Source of the DNA: Lenisia limosa
Lineage: Eukaryota > Breviatea
NCBI GenBank assembly: GCA_001655205.1
Contig: LPNZ01006344.1
Coordinates: forward strand, 1-33,054
DNA length: 33,054 nt
Direction of reading: 5' to 3'
The position numbers were made by a program, and so were the translations under genes. Below the pieces are notes generated by a model. That model was not told the DNA's origin and searched no databases. It saw nothing but the letters and a program-made list of their open reading frames with translations. How positions within the stretch are numbered: the first letter of the stretch is position 1; each line of letters opens with the position of its first letter. Below, in pieces: positions 1 to 12,539 of this stretch.

Positions 1-1
1 G

Positions 2-202
2 GCTCCCCCTCCCCAACAGGGATATGGACAGCCCCCTCCCCAACAGGGATACGGACAAGCCCCTCCTCCCCAGCACTACCAACAGCCTTACCAACAACCT
101 CAATATGGACAACAGGTTTACTAGCCCCGATTTTTTTTTCTAATGATTCAGCCTCCTCCCCATGGCTATTACCAGCAGCAACCTCAGTATCGTCGTCGTT
201 AG
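2..202 (+). CDS. C-terminal end of a Pro/Gln/Tyr-rich protein (partial)
   Basis: The reading frame is open from the left edge and repeats the unit PPPQQGYGQ twice, followed by further Gln, Pro and Tyr. I model exons 2-115 and 152-202. The 36-nt intron (116-151) runs from GTTTAC to ATTCAG, with a CTAAT branch-like motif near its 3' end. Splicing adds a second Pro/Gln/Tyr stretch ending in three Arg and TAG at 200-202. Without splicing the frame stops at TAG 122-124, inside the intron. Tails of this composition are usually disordered and occur in rhodopsin-like receptors, annexins and RNA-binding proteins. The fold lies outside the window, so I cannot name the protein. The composition is certain; the exact C-terminus is not. 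Confidence 0.7.
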
Positions 203-284
203 AGCCTTCGTATTTTTGATATTATTTAGTTTTTGACCATTCGAAGACGTACAATTACAAATATATATATTACAAAGCTAACAC

Positions 285-1724
285 CTAGAGAGCAAACGCG
301 ATATCCAAATTACACAGACCGGTTCCGAAGTACGCGTTGCCGAACATGGGGGTACACACCTGAGAAGTGAGACCGACAACCAACCAAAAATCCAAAAAGT
401 TAGAAGACCCACTTGGTGGAAAGCCATTGCGCCAGGCCAGACCAAAGACATCACAACCACGCGGCCGGTCGACTTATCAAGACGAACAGACCAGGTACCT
501 GATAATAAGGTGGCCAGAGAAAGGTGTTAACCTACCCTTCGGAACATCTTCACTGATAGGGTCCAGGAAATCATGGGTTTCAGAAAGACCCTCAAGCTCA
601 AGGAGGCTCTTCTTGGCCAGTACCTGGTGGTCACAAAAGAACAGAAATAACAGTGGAAATAGAATTGTCATTAGCTTACCTCGGCATTCCTGAAATGAAG
701 GTAGCTGCCCCACTTCTCGGCCTCCTCGGGTTCAAGTCCTGGCGGATGAAAACGGCAATTTCTTGTTGTTTTCCAATTTATCTAACGTCGTTTGGCCAAC
801 CTCTGAAAAGTCTGTTCTTAAGAACAAAATGCTCGGAGTTGAGAATGCAGCCGCCACGGGGGACGAGGCCGTACTGTTGTGTGATGTGGAGAACCACGGT
901 GGACAGCCGGACTTCTTCAGAGATAACAACCTGGAAACGGTCACTATGCTGTTCAAGAAAGATTAATTTTGGTTTATTATGACCATTGCTTCCACGTACC
1001 TTTCCCTTCATGTCATCATCATCAACATCTTCTTCCTCCTCCTCTTCGGCCTCTGCCTCTTTCTCTTCTTCTTCTTCTTCTTCTTCTTCCTCTTCGCCAG
1101 TCTTCTCCTCCTCAGCAACAGGTGACTCCACCTTTTCTGGGACGGGACTTGATTCTGGCACAACTACGCCGTCAGAACACACTCTTCCCATTTCATGAAT
1201 TTCAGTAGCCCCTTTCATACCTGTTTCCTCATGATCAATAACAGACTCCTGTGCAAGAGAGCCCGTGAAAGGGGTCTGCAGTTTCAAGATCTAGGGAATT
1301 AGAGCCAATTATCTAAAAAGCAACCCAAAAGCAAAATAAGCTGCCCCTTGGGTTGCAAAAACAAGGGACTACCTTCTCAGCAAGTACAGCATCTGCAACG
1401 GGGGAAGGAAGTTGAGCCCACGAAAGGCCCTCATCAACTCTGTGTTGTGTCAGAAAAATACAAAGAGAACGAGGAATACCAAAAAGGCCAAGCTTACGAG
1501 CAGAAAACTTTTCTGGGCGCAAAAAGGTCCACTTCATGAGAAACAGCCAGCAAATAGTCTCCAGTAGCTCCATCTATTCTCCCAAAAAATTGAATATCAT
1601 GTAAACGGGCAGTCTTCACCAAGCTGGAGAGAGAGGTAGAGATTGTGGCAATCTGAAAAGCTGGAAGCGTGGCTCCCACACTTGAAACAAAAGGAATGTA
1701 TGAATTCAAGCTAAGGCGATCCAT
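285..1724 (-). CDS. RSPH9: Radial spoke head protein 9 (RSPH9)
   Basis: RSPH9 is a component of the radial spoke head, which regulates dynein from the central side of motile 9+2 axonemes. The model has eight exons on the minus strand: 1498-1724, 1373-1439, 1000-1290, 801-948, 680-738, 536-623, 413-498 and 285-359. All phases agree and give 346 residues, against about 276 in human RSPH9. Family blocks appear in order: FFGRIDGATGDYLLA then APRK near residue 70, VISEEVRLS with GLVPRGG, PEEAEKWGSYLHFRN, FLDPISEDVPKG, SLVWPGAMAFH, and the C-terminal NAYFGTG. The extra length is an acidic Glu/Asp run in exon 3 that human RSPH9 lacks. It shares a 419-nt divergent upstream region with the PP2A gene. 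The identification rests on recalled family patterns; the conserved order of blocks makes it secure. Confidence 0.92.
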
Positions 1725-2143
1725 TTTGGAAATAATGAGAGGAAAGTCTCAGGGAAACAGTTGAGTAAATGGGTATCTGTGTTAATTTATTATCTTAATG
1801 CTGCCAACTACACAATATAATAAACTTTCAAACACTGCTTGCGGAATTTCACGAAAAAAAAGTTGTAAACAGACAAGGCAAGTAAGCAAACAAGCAAATG
1901 TACTTGTATAATGAAATAAATATTTAAATTTGAATTAATAAGTTTAGATTACAATAAATAATCAGTCAAATTGAAATGCCGGATTTAAAGCAACTAAATG
2001 CGCGAAATTTTTTTTCTCTTTGTATCACGAGAAATACCTTGTGCTTCAACTATATTTATCTATTTTCTTAAATAGAAGAGGGGTGTCACGTACTGTATGG
2101 CTAAGTAGAGCGTAGTAGGAGTTCATACTGTTTTTCTTGCAAC
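1725..2143. promoter_or_regulatory. Divergent intergenic region between RSPH9 and PP2A
   Basis: This 419-nt AT-rich stretch separates the start codons of two genes transcribed away from each other, so it must hold both promoters. I see A and T tracts but no convincing TATA box, repeated motif or coding exon. Confidence 0.4.
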
Positions 2144-3689
<1,546 letters not shown>

Positions 3690-3790
3690 CCTTTGCTGCA
3701 TTGCAGCTGTTTCTATAGATTCCAATTCTTATTCCCTTGAAATATGTAATATTTGTTGGAACACACCGTTATTGGTTACTTCAAATCTAT

Positions 3791-4471
3791 TTAGCGACGT
3801 TTCTTGATAGCGGCAGGGGTGGCGGTGTTGGTATAGCTTCCAACAGTATCTAAAATAAAACATTGCCCAACACAGAAAATGATACTAAAAAGTAAAAATG
3901 AAAAATGAACCAGAGACGTCCTACCAAGATGTTGCAGATACACGGTGGATCAAACTAGCGTTAATTGTTGCCATGATAACAGAGATCACAACTAAAAGGA
4001 ATTATCATAATTTTTCAAGGATGGTCGGTATAACTGGTAAACGGGAAAAGGTTGACTTTTAGCTCTCTTATTCATGAGAACCCCCTTACCAACAGGCCAT
4101 CCGGGACGATAGTGAGAATGCGATTTGGCGTAATAGGAGTTGAATACCTAAACAATTTGGATGAACTCAAGAAGGAGAAATTTTGCAAGGTCGAAAAATA
4201 GGTTATTTGACGTTACTACAAAAAAATTCAACAAAACCTCCCCAACGGTAAAACATAAATAAAAGAGAGTCAGCCCCACCCCCCTTACACAAAGGATAAG
4301 AACAAAAATAACAGAGGAGACAAGACCTCCAAGAACCGTAAGGGCAGGGGAAGACGAGAGGAATCCAGAAAATACCTGAATATTAATAAAGCAAAAACAA
4401 TGATCCCATACCTGGCTGAGAACAACAGCAATAGCGAGGAGAATTGATGAAACTGTCAAGGATTTTGACAT
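3791..4471 (-). CDS. KRTCAP2: KRTCAP2-like oligosaccharyltransferase subunit
   Basis: KRTCAP2 is a small multi-helix ER protein of the oligosaccharyltransferase complex, which N-glycosylates proteins. Exons I can place are 4412-4471, 4291-4375, one starting at 4215, 3925-3991 and 3791-3884. The first encodes a hydrophobic N-terminus. The second carries LTVLGGLVSSVIFVLIL, matching the family pattern LTIQGGLLGSGLFVFSL. The next begins with SNNL, aligning with FNNLE. The fourth encodes NASLIHRVSATS, matching the signature ASGLIHRVCVTT. The last ends TNTATPAAIKKRR, matching the Lys/Arg tail. The junction between about 4215 and 3991 is unresolved: no choice of donor I tried keeps every phase while reproducing the family spacing. 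An extra short exon near 4086-4150 is likely. Confidence 0.75.
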
Positions 4472-4728
4472 TGTGGAACTTTTACCCTCTTCTTTCTATT
4501 ATAAAGAATGTAAGACACTACAAGCCACTGCAACACTCACCAACTGTCATTTCAAAATTTTGGGGGAAGCCCTTATATACTAGAACGGCGGGGGTACAGC
4601 TCTGTTTATCCCAACACAAAAATCACAGGTTGTGTGCTCGTAGTGTGTTCAGAGGAAAAAGGTAAAAAGAATTTCAGTTCACCCCCTCCCCCCCTCTCCA
4701 CTAAGCTCCCCGTGTTTGGAATGGTATC

Positions 4729-5935
4729 ATGATGAGTGAAGGTCAACATGGCAATGGTAGGACAATTATATTGTAACTTTATACACTTTATAGTGCCACT
4801 GATTGAGGATGATGCACGGTGTCGCAAGGCTCTCCAGCACCATTTCAAACACCCGATTGAGGACCTTTTGGCTGTTAACTCGGCGCAGTCTTCGCTGTCA
4901 CCAATCATAACAAGATATGCAACCCCAGGACACAAGCCCCGCCTTCCTTCTTCACCATCCCCTCGAACCAATCGGCGTCAGCATGAGCAGGAGTCTGAGA
5001 CTGATCGACTCCTTCCTCCTCAACAGTGGGGGAGGGGTATTTTTCAATTACAACTTTTGCTCTTATGACTTTTTATTGTTATTATTTTTTATCATTTAGC
5101 AGTGTTTACTATCTTAATATACCGCAGAAAACGGTCTACTTACAGTCAGTGGTCATCCCGAAGTTACGGTGCAACACATGTGTCTCCTGACTATCAGTTG
5201 GCTGCTTGTATTTTGTGAATACCCTGTTGAAAAAAGAATATTCTAACACACCTATCATTACTATGTAATTTACCTTTGCCATTTTGAAACAAAAAAAAAT
5301 AATAATAAAAAACTGTGATAATATCCCAAAACTGAGCTTATTGATGAATGATTTAGGTAAACTGTTACAACATCATAAATGATTTCAGCGAATGGCCTGG
5401 GGTTTGTTTTTGTTTTGTTGTTCTCAGCCCTGTGTTTTCAGCTAACCGAGGTGAATTTTGTTTTAAAAATTTCCCAATTTTTCCCCTTCCTTACAACCCA
5501 GTGAATTTGACAGTGACTCTGACTATGAAGTCCTTGGAGACGCTTCACGCCCAGAGTCAAGTAAGCCCTTTCAGGAAGTAGCTTTCATGTAATCAACTTT
5601 TCTGACCCATTCAGCTGGACCGGCAATAGTTGCGTGGACACTCTGTTTTCTGGGACTTTTTATCCCCTTCTTATCCTTTATTAACTTCTTCATCTTTATT
5701 TGGTTCAAGGTTGGCTGGGTACTTCGAAAATAAATACCAAATGCTTTTGTGCATGTTTTTGTTTTTTTTTTATTAGTATTTTTTTTTTTTCTTCACCTTT
5801 CAGGGTAACAGGCGACATGCAGCCCTCATAAGCCTTATAACTGGTATCTTGAACATGTTGTTTATCTTCGCCTATCTTGAAGCCAAACACATTCATCTTC
5901 ATTTCCCAGACGCTCACTCAACTAAACCAGAGTGA
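4729..5935 (+). CDS. Two-helix membrane protein with acidic/serine-rich N-terminal half
   Basis: I do not recognise this protein. Six exons join in phase (4729-4741, 4794-5025, 5128-5196, 5502-5560, 5615-5709, 5804-5935) to 199 residues. The N-terminal half is hydrophilic, rich in Pro, Ser and Arg, and includes an acidic SDSDYEVLGD patch. Two hydrophobic helices follow, around WTLCFLGLFIPFLSFINFF and LITGILNMLFIFAYL, separated by a short basic loop (FKGNRRH). The tail is short and His-rich. There is no signal peptide, so a tail-end membrane hairpin with a cytosolic N-terminus is plausible. Two donors are of the GTTGG type (5197 and 5710). The next gene downstream, on the same strand, has a similar C-terminal hairpin, so the two may be diverged tandem duplicates. 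Confidence 0.7.
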
Positions 5936-6173
5936 TGTTGTTTTTCTTTTTATTTAAATGGATCATGTACACTATTTCATTCCAAGGCACAAGAAAAGCG
6001 TCAGTTTTGAGATGAATAAGAGAGTAGAAAACCAGTAGGAAACACAGATAACGTGCAGATATCACCTGCGTTACATACTCGTTAAACAAAACATCGGGGT
6101 AAACTAGGGTAAATGCTTGTTTGCAATCTACCGCGCCCGTCCCGTTTTACCCCCCCCCCCCTTTTTTTTTTTT
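5936..6173. other. Spacer between two tandem membrane-protein genes
   Basis: This stretch holds the 3' region of the upstream gene and probably the promoter and first exon of the downstream one. I see no certain exon. It ends in a C10 tract running into a T tract (6151-6173) directly against an assembly gap. Confidence 0.4.
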
Positions 6174-6239
6174 NNNNNNNNNNNNNNNNNNNNNNNNNNN
6201 NNNNNNNNNNNNNNNNNNNNNNNNNNNNNNNNNNNNNNN
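6174..6239. other. Assembly gap (66 N)
   Basis: The gap follows a poly-C/poly-T tract and hides the 5' end of the membrane-protein gene that continues from 6240. Confidence 0.99.
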
Positions 6240-7190
6240 TGAGATGTCAAAGAAAATCTCCATGGAGAGGTGAAATCAATCCACAGAGTGGCTAGCTGCT
6301 TTATCTTTACTGTGACCCAATCTCCAAGATGATGGGCATCACCGTTACTCCAGAAAATACCAGTATGAAAGAAACCAAGGGATATGTGCTTGTTTTTGTT
6401 GTTGTTCCACAGATTTAATAATTTTTACGTCCCCCTTTTTTTGACAAAGTAAATAAATGCAGCAAAATCACTTTTCTGTTTACATTTGACTCTTTAGGTT
6501 CTTTGTTTATTTGTTTAGGTACAATTTGCTACATCTATTTTCTAATTGGCTGTCTTGGAATACCTATTGCCCATGTTTACAACTTCTTCATCTTTAGACG
6601 AAGTAGCATCAGACATGTTTATTTGAGTATGTTTGGGTAACTAGATGATATCCTATATTGTATTGATGGTATCCTATATTGTATAGATGGTATCCTATAT
6701 TGTATATCGATCTATATTATGATAGTATATGGTACAGAAACGTGCAATATCATGATATATTGTTGGTATAATGTTTATATCTTGGGGGGGGGGGTGTTAG
6801 GAAGATTTTGNNNNNNNNNNNNNNNNNNNNNNNNNNNNNNNNNNNNNNNNNNNNNNNNNNNNNNNNNNTGTGACAATGAAGGGGTTTGATAAGATTTAGT
6901 CTTTCCCTTGGACTGTTATTTTCCAGCTGTTCATGTGGGACTTGTTGTGGCGATACTTCAAGTCATTGCGGTTGGAATATGGTACTACTACTACATTCAG
7001 AACAGAGATGCATGGGTATGTTTGGTTCAGGATTGGATTCCTGTTGAAGATGGACCTCGCAATTTGGCGTAGTTTGGTGTTAAACACTACAGCCCAACAG
7101 GATCAAAAGATACACTAAATGGGGCTTGATTCATTTTTTTAGGGAGATGATGGCGATGATATGTCTATTGTTATCCCCTTTGGTAAGTAG
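6240..7190 (+). CDS. Two-helix membrane protein, 5' end in a gap (partial)
   Basis: I do not recognise the product. Exons after the gap are 6240-6269, 6329-6385, 6519-6626, 6927-7015 and 7143-7190, all consistent in phase, ending in TAG. They encode a basic, aromatic N-terminal segment containing HHRYSRKYQYERNQG. Two hydrophobic helices follow, IYFLIGCLGIPIAHVYNFFIF and GLVVAILQVIAVGIWYYYYI, joined by the basic loop RRSSIRH. The tail is acidic (GDDGDD). Layout and the shared motif of Gly, Pro then NFFIF resemble the gene immediately upstream, suggesting tandem duplication. The third intron (6627-6926) holds a 21-nt tandem repeat, a G tract and a second assembly gap. It converges with the hydroxylase gene about 150 nt downstream. 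Confidence 0.62.
6644..6706. repeat. Tandem repeat, three copies of a 21-nt unit
   Basis: Three adjacent 21-nt units of the form GATGGTATCCTATATTGTAT plus one base differ at only two positions. The array lies inside an intron of the membrane-protein gene. Confidence 0.9.
6811..6868. other. Assembly gap (58 N)
   Basis: The gap lies in an intron, 16 nt after a run of eleven G (6784-6794). Confidence 0.99.
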
Positions 7191-7336
7191 GTTGGTTTGT
7201 TACATATATTCCATTTGCCAAATAACAGAGCGCATTAAGTGTAATTCTGGTTCTCACTTATGAAGAACATAGTGGAATAAATAACATTAATTAGTGAAAC
7301 ATGAGAAACTTGAGAAACAAAAAAGACAAAAAATAC

Positions 7337-8612
7337 TTAGACAGCAGGCTGATAAGTCCCAGCAAGCCGATCAATCCAGGTTAGGAAAGGCTGAAAGTTG
7401 ACTGATGGATCCTTGATTGTTACAATCTCATGGAAGACGCTACACCATGTTCAAATACCACCCCTCTAACTCTTAAATGGTGATAAGAATGTGAAATCGG
7501 GGTCACAGCCCAGCCTTGTGGGAGGAAGTGGTGGTAACCCAAAATAAGGTTATACCTGAGAGAAATGAGTTGACAATGAAGCAGACCCGCAGTGGTTCAG
7601 AAGAAGACCGGTGACAAGGAAGACATTGAAAACATTCCGCGAGAGGGGGTGAGCTCCTGCCCATTTGAGGCATGAGTTTGCAATGAGAACAATAATGACC
7701 CTCTGAATTGTCACTTAATTACTTGATAGAGACTTTTGGCAAAGTTAAGGGTTTATGTTCCCCAGAACAGCAAACCTCTACGGTGTGTTGACGATCAGTC
7801 ACTAGCAAACTCATTGCGCCCCCATGATCATGGTGCGTCCGATGGATCCTGAATAGAACACCTAAATACTGATTCAAGAGGTCGTCAGTATGACTTTCCG
7901 AATTTTTGGCAGCTGTGGTATTGCATTATTCATTCCCTCTCTATGTCGTGATATTACATTATTCCATACTACAGTTATCAATTCTGAACCCCACAAACTG
8001 GTGTGAAGAGCAAAATGCAGGCAAAAGAACAGAGCATCAAAGAACACAAGGGCGAAGGCAACTTCCAACACCAGGTTGGTGGGGCTTGGAGCCACTGAAG
8101 CGATGGGAAGCGCACGGTCCCAATGGACCCAGTCCTCAGACCGTTCAATGTAAACACTCTCCTCAACATAGGGGTAGCGTTTTGACGTGATAAAATCCAG
8201 CGTTAGAAACGGCCACATATAGCCAACAGCATGCTGAAGTCCTTTGTAAAAGTTCATTGGGTGGTTGTCGGGACTGGACTGTGGTAATCGCGTGGCTTCG
8301 AAAGAAGGTACATATTTCAGAAGGGCAAACACCAGGTACACCGCACCTCCAATGAACACAGTAAAGAATGTCTCAAAAGCAGCAAAATTGTACCTGGGTA
8401 GTTAGGCCTGTCAAATAGGAATTGGGGAAGGGTCTTTTACCAGAATATGAAATTTTTGGTAACCAGACTATCAAATCAGAAATGCAACGCGAAACCAACC
8501 AAGATTGCTGACTCAGCCAGTGCCAAAATGGTACAAGGGAATCTGAAGGAATGATTGCCAGACACAATCCTAGGGTGAACCAAAAGAAATACGACACTGT
8601 TGAACTTGCCAT
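7337..8612 (-). CDS. Fatty acid hydroxylase/sterol desaturase family enzyme, cholesterol 25-hydroxylase-like
   Basis: This is a di-iron ER membrane oxygenase. Six exons (8500-8612, 7999-8393, 7776-7861, 7587-7702, 7471-7555, 7337-7411) join in phase to 289 residues, against about 272 for human cholesterol 25-hydroxylase. The three His boxes are intact: HFALH (HX3H) followed by TSVLFRIHRTHH (HX2HH), and later HSYHH (HX2HH). Between them is NHCGYNL, matching the family's H-S-G-Y motif. The C-terminus FLTWIDRLAGTYQP matches the family's F-T-W-x-D-x-x-x-G-T pattern. Several hydrophobic helices precede box 1. Spacing after box 3 resembles CH25H more than C4-methyl oxidases, but substrate cannot be read from sequence. 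Sterol, fatty-acid or sphingoid substrates all remain possible. It shares a 223-nt divergent upstream region with the gene at 8836. Confidence 0.88.
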
Positions 8613-8835
8613 TTACAACACAGTAAATACTCTCACTGTTGATTCGTAAAAAAATATCTACTATTTGATTGGAATGTAAAAACTAATAATTTAAATAAAT
8701 ATTCGGTAATATAATGAAAAAAGTTGCAAGAGGGAGGGGGCTGGGCGGAGATTCTTCTGGGGTGCACGTCGAATTGTCCCTTGATTTTTAGTTTTTTTGC
8801 GAATTATAAACTTCTTTTCGGCACTAAAAGCAAAA

Positions 8836-11800
8836 ATGTCTACACCAACAACATTCAAGTCTAGAAGAAGAAAAAGGGAATCTGTGGCAGTTTTTCGCTC
8901 TGTTCAAGGTGAGTCTCAGGGCTGCACGCTTCTTATCGTTTGCTTAATAATTGTCTATTTGATAATAAATGAAATTATAATACACCACTGAGCTGAAATG
9001 ACACTATCTTGTTCACTTCCCCAGATGCCAGCCTCTCAACTGGAGGAGATGTAAGCCCTTTCTTCAACAATGACAGATGGATGAAGAGTTTTTTTGTTTA
9101 GTGGCATTTTTTTATATAAGTTCATTATAATGGAGTTTTTTAATGATTGAAAAGTAAAGAAAACCCTGTGATTTTGAATGTCAACGTCTCCAACGATTTT
9201 TTGTTTACTGTATTTACAGCTTTTCTTTATTTTGATGCGATGAATCACACTGTCTTATAATTTCTTTATTGTTATCATTGTGTTATGTAAAAATTTTGGA
9301 GAAAAGGCCACTTACTGTTTAGAGAGCCCTTCCAAAAGAAGATTGTGTTTCGCACACTCCCACAACTGAGAGGTCAAAGAGGCTTGCAGCCGCCCAGCTC
9401 AGACAAAGAGACCGTTTGTGGGGTGTACATAATAAATTATTCTAAATATGTCTTCTTTATCTATACGGAATGGGAAATTTGGTTCTTTACCGATTAGGTC
9501 TTGGTAAGTCGCCCATGCTCAAGAGAGCTCTGAAGTTCACCAGTCCAATGACATCTCCTGTTGTATCCCAGAACATGTTGGCTCAGCACTACGTTTATTT
9601 AGTACTACGCGATTCCATTTAGATTTATCTATGACAGAACGGCCAAAATTAACCAGAAATCTGTGGTACGCCGTGAAATAATTCACTCAAAAACGGTTTT
9701 CAAATCTCCAGAAAAAGAGCTCGAAGTACGTTTTTTTAGTCCCAACTATGCAGTTCTTCCATTTCCCCAATTTATTTCTTTAGAATACAGCAGCATTTGG
9801 TTATCATGAAGCACAAGAGGCTCGGTTGAGAGCCGAGGAACTGCGGTCACAAATTCTTGAGCAATCGCCAATGCCCGTCATGCCAATGCTCCCGGAAGAG
9901 AAACGTGTCACAAAGCCAAAGAAAGTTGGTCTAGTTTTTATTTTGTTGAAATGGGAACTAGAAGAGTCTATCTGTCCACATCCATAGCATTTCGTGTTGT
10001 AAAGAATTTGTCGTCACTGTATAATAATAATTGTGTTTTCACGGAATCCGCATATTTCTATCATACCATATCCTATATTATAGTTTTTATTTTTCATATC
10101 ATCATAAATGCAATATCACTTTTATTACAAACGGAAATAAGTACTCTGGATAGTTGTAAGGGATGGAGGGAGTAGTAACACATTACTTTTATAATTTTGC
10201 TGCATACTCTAGTGTTACCTAACCTTTTCAGCGCAAGAGCTCTGCTAAATTTGTGTCATTTTCTTCTGAAGAGCTCAAGACACCCGAAAAAGCCCCCACC
10301 TCCAATCATCATATTGCCACCCCACTACCCCCCACTGCTACCAGCAATCCTAATACCCCGCTTCAATCTGAGCCTTCATTATCTTCCCCAGGTATGCCAT
10401 GAAGGGTTACCAAACACTGGGATTCCTTATATTTTCTTGAAAAGCTCGCCGCCTCTCTTCACCTCTTCAGTAACCCCAGTTTTTACTGGAGCTGTTACCA
10501 ACCCCCTTTCTGTTACTTTGCCGAAGTTGACAGCTTCCATCTCAAAGCCACCCATTAGTGTAAGAGTTGGCACAAGAGATATCATTGTGAACGAATTTGC
10601 CACTGACCATTTAGGCTACCATGAATGCCCCACCACCATGCCCGTTGAAAACTGTGGGGATGGGTGTTTCACATTTAAACTGGATAATAAACAGTAGCAG
10701 AATGGTATTCATTTCCCTTAGACCCGCCCATCCAAGCTATCCCTATTGACCAAAGGCCTCCGCAAGAGGTCTCGCCAAAGTATTGTGCGCCATCGTAACG
10801 TAGCACACGCACACGCCAAGCCAAGCCCCGTCATCCCGCGGTCGGCCAGAAGTCGGCCAGTCACACGAGACTCCACGATCTTCTCCGCCGAGCCCGTCAG
10901 TCTCGACCCCGTCATGGCCACCCCGCTGGTGTCGCAGTCCACACTCGGCCTTGGCGCTAGTGTTTTCAACCCCTTGACTTCCCCTATTCCCGCGACCCCT
11001 GAACACCTCAGATCCGCAAAGCCCAAAGAGGAAATTGCCCCGACTCTCTCACCCCTGAAAGTTGACGTGTCGGTTGATCAACAGTTTTCTTCTTCTTTGA
11101 CTAGCTCCACTCGTTCATCGTACAACAGCTTCCGACCAAGCCTGTCCGCATACCTTCCGACCTCGCACCTTCACACCTCATCAGCAGATCTTTCGCAGGA
11201 ACCGACCGGCAAGCTCAGCATTACTGAGCTTAGCACTCCATCAAAGCCACAAACCGTTTCGCTTTCACCGCTTCACGAAAGCATTGCTCCCAAATCTAAT
11301 GACCAACCCTTGTTGGCTGAAATCTGCCGTCCTACCCATTCATCAACAGAAGAAATTTCGCAAATACAAGGCCCGTTCGTACCCTCAGCAGCGCCCAAGA
11401 GACCTGCTTCGGCAATATCTCTTGACCACCCTGCCATCCATCATCCAGCCGCCACCGTAGGTTCAATGACTCCATTGAAAACCTCGGAAAGCAAAGAGTC
11501 GCTTACTCCTCTTTCACTGGCTTCTCTTTCCCCACAGGTTGGCGGCGAAGGTTTTTTGACTACAATCAGTATTTGTTTTGGTGTTTCTATTTTACTTAAT
11601 CTTTAGACATTCTCCCCATCATCTGCCTCAAGTTCAGTTTCCGTTTCACCCGTTGCTTCCCCTCCAAAGGCCGAATTACCTACAATTTTACTCCCACCTC
11701 TCCCGCAGCCGAAGCCTGCATTCAGCTCACACGTTCCCCTCTCATCCCCCTCGCATGTTGTTGTGCACCCCAAACCCTTCAGCACACAACCGACAGAAGA

Positions 11801-12363
11801 CAAAGCCATTCCCAAACCAATGTCGGCACGTGAGCGGATGGCTGCTCTCAGAAACCGGCTGGCTGAAACGGGATCCTCAAGATCACCGATTGCCCGCATC
11901 CGAACCAACAGTCCCTCAGTCAGTCGGGCGAACCCTGCTCCAAAAGGCAACCCGGCTCGCAAGCCACAAAGATGGGACCGCACGGCCCAGGCCAGCCCTG
12001 TTGTGATCAAGCCCAAGGTACAGACAAAGGAGGTTGATAAGCCAAAACGGTTTTTCACGTTTACTGATGATGGCGAAAGAGTCGAACACGTCAAAACGGC
12101 CAAGGTTAAGGTATGTGCTACGTTTTTTTTTTTGTTTTCTCTGGCTGCTCCTAATGAACCCCTACAGACCCGGGAATTGACATTTGAAGAAAAACTTGAG
12201 CTCGCCATATCCCAAGAAAAAGAGGTGAGTCTCTGACACCATTCTTCTTTTATTCTAATTATGGTAGGGGGGAACTGCTCTGATGTCAGGTGGAGGCGGA
12301 ATATCTCATAGTCCACCAAGGTCATATTCAATAAAGCTTCCAGTCAACGTGAGCCCAAAATGA
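8836..12363 (+). CDS. Large, mostly disordered Ser/Pro/Thr-rich protein
   Basis: I do not recognise this protein. Twelve exons join in phase: 8836-8908, 9025-9050, 9323-9422, 9498-9576, 9623-9725, 9784-9924, 10232-10391, 10471-10559, 10722-11537, 11607-12110, 12168-12224 and 12268-12363. They give 747 residues. The N-terminus is basic (SRRRKR). A helical, charged region follows (SKRLAAAQLRQRD, then EAQEARLRAEELRSQILEQ). A long low-complexity stretch rich in Ser, Pro and Thr fills exons 7-10, with basic clusters such as LRKRSRQS. The last 100 residues look more ordered: SARERMAALRNRLAE, then FFTFTDDGERVEHV and LTFEEKLELAISQEKE. Basic clusters and S/T-P sites suggest a nuclear or cytoskeletal phosphoprotein, but this is inference. 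Three donors (9577, 9925, 11538) are of the GTTGG type. Confidence 0.82.
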
Positions 12364-12539
12364 CATACAGTATTCTCAATCATGGATATTATAAACTCAC
12401 CATTAAGGATTTACTCTCTTTGGTCTCTCAAAACATTCATCCCTCTAGAAAACTCTAATTCACTTGTTTTAATTTCCTTTTTTTTCTTGTGTAATATTGT
12501 AGTATGTAAAATAGAACTCTTTTCAAACATCTTTCAAGT

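Noticed and set aside
969-1208. Plus-strand ORFs rich in Ser or Leu over 969-1208
   Set aside because: They are antisense shadows of the Glu-codon run in RSPH9 exon 3.
778-1287. A single 169-codon minus-strand ORF rich in Glu as a stand-alone gene
   Set aside because: It runs through two introns of RSPH9; splicing at 949-999 and 739-800 restores the family sequence on both sides.
4917-5099. Plus-strand 60-codon ORF downstream of the first membrane protein exon
   Set aside because: It is a shadow frame of exon 4794-5025 and runs through an intron.
10746-11606. 286-codon ORF as a separate gene
   Set aside because: It is one exon (10722-11537) plus read-through into the next intron of the large disordered protein gene.
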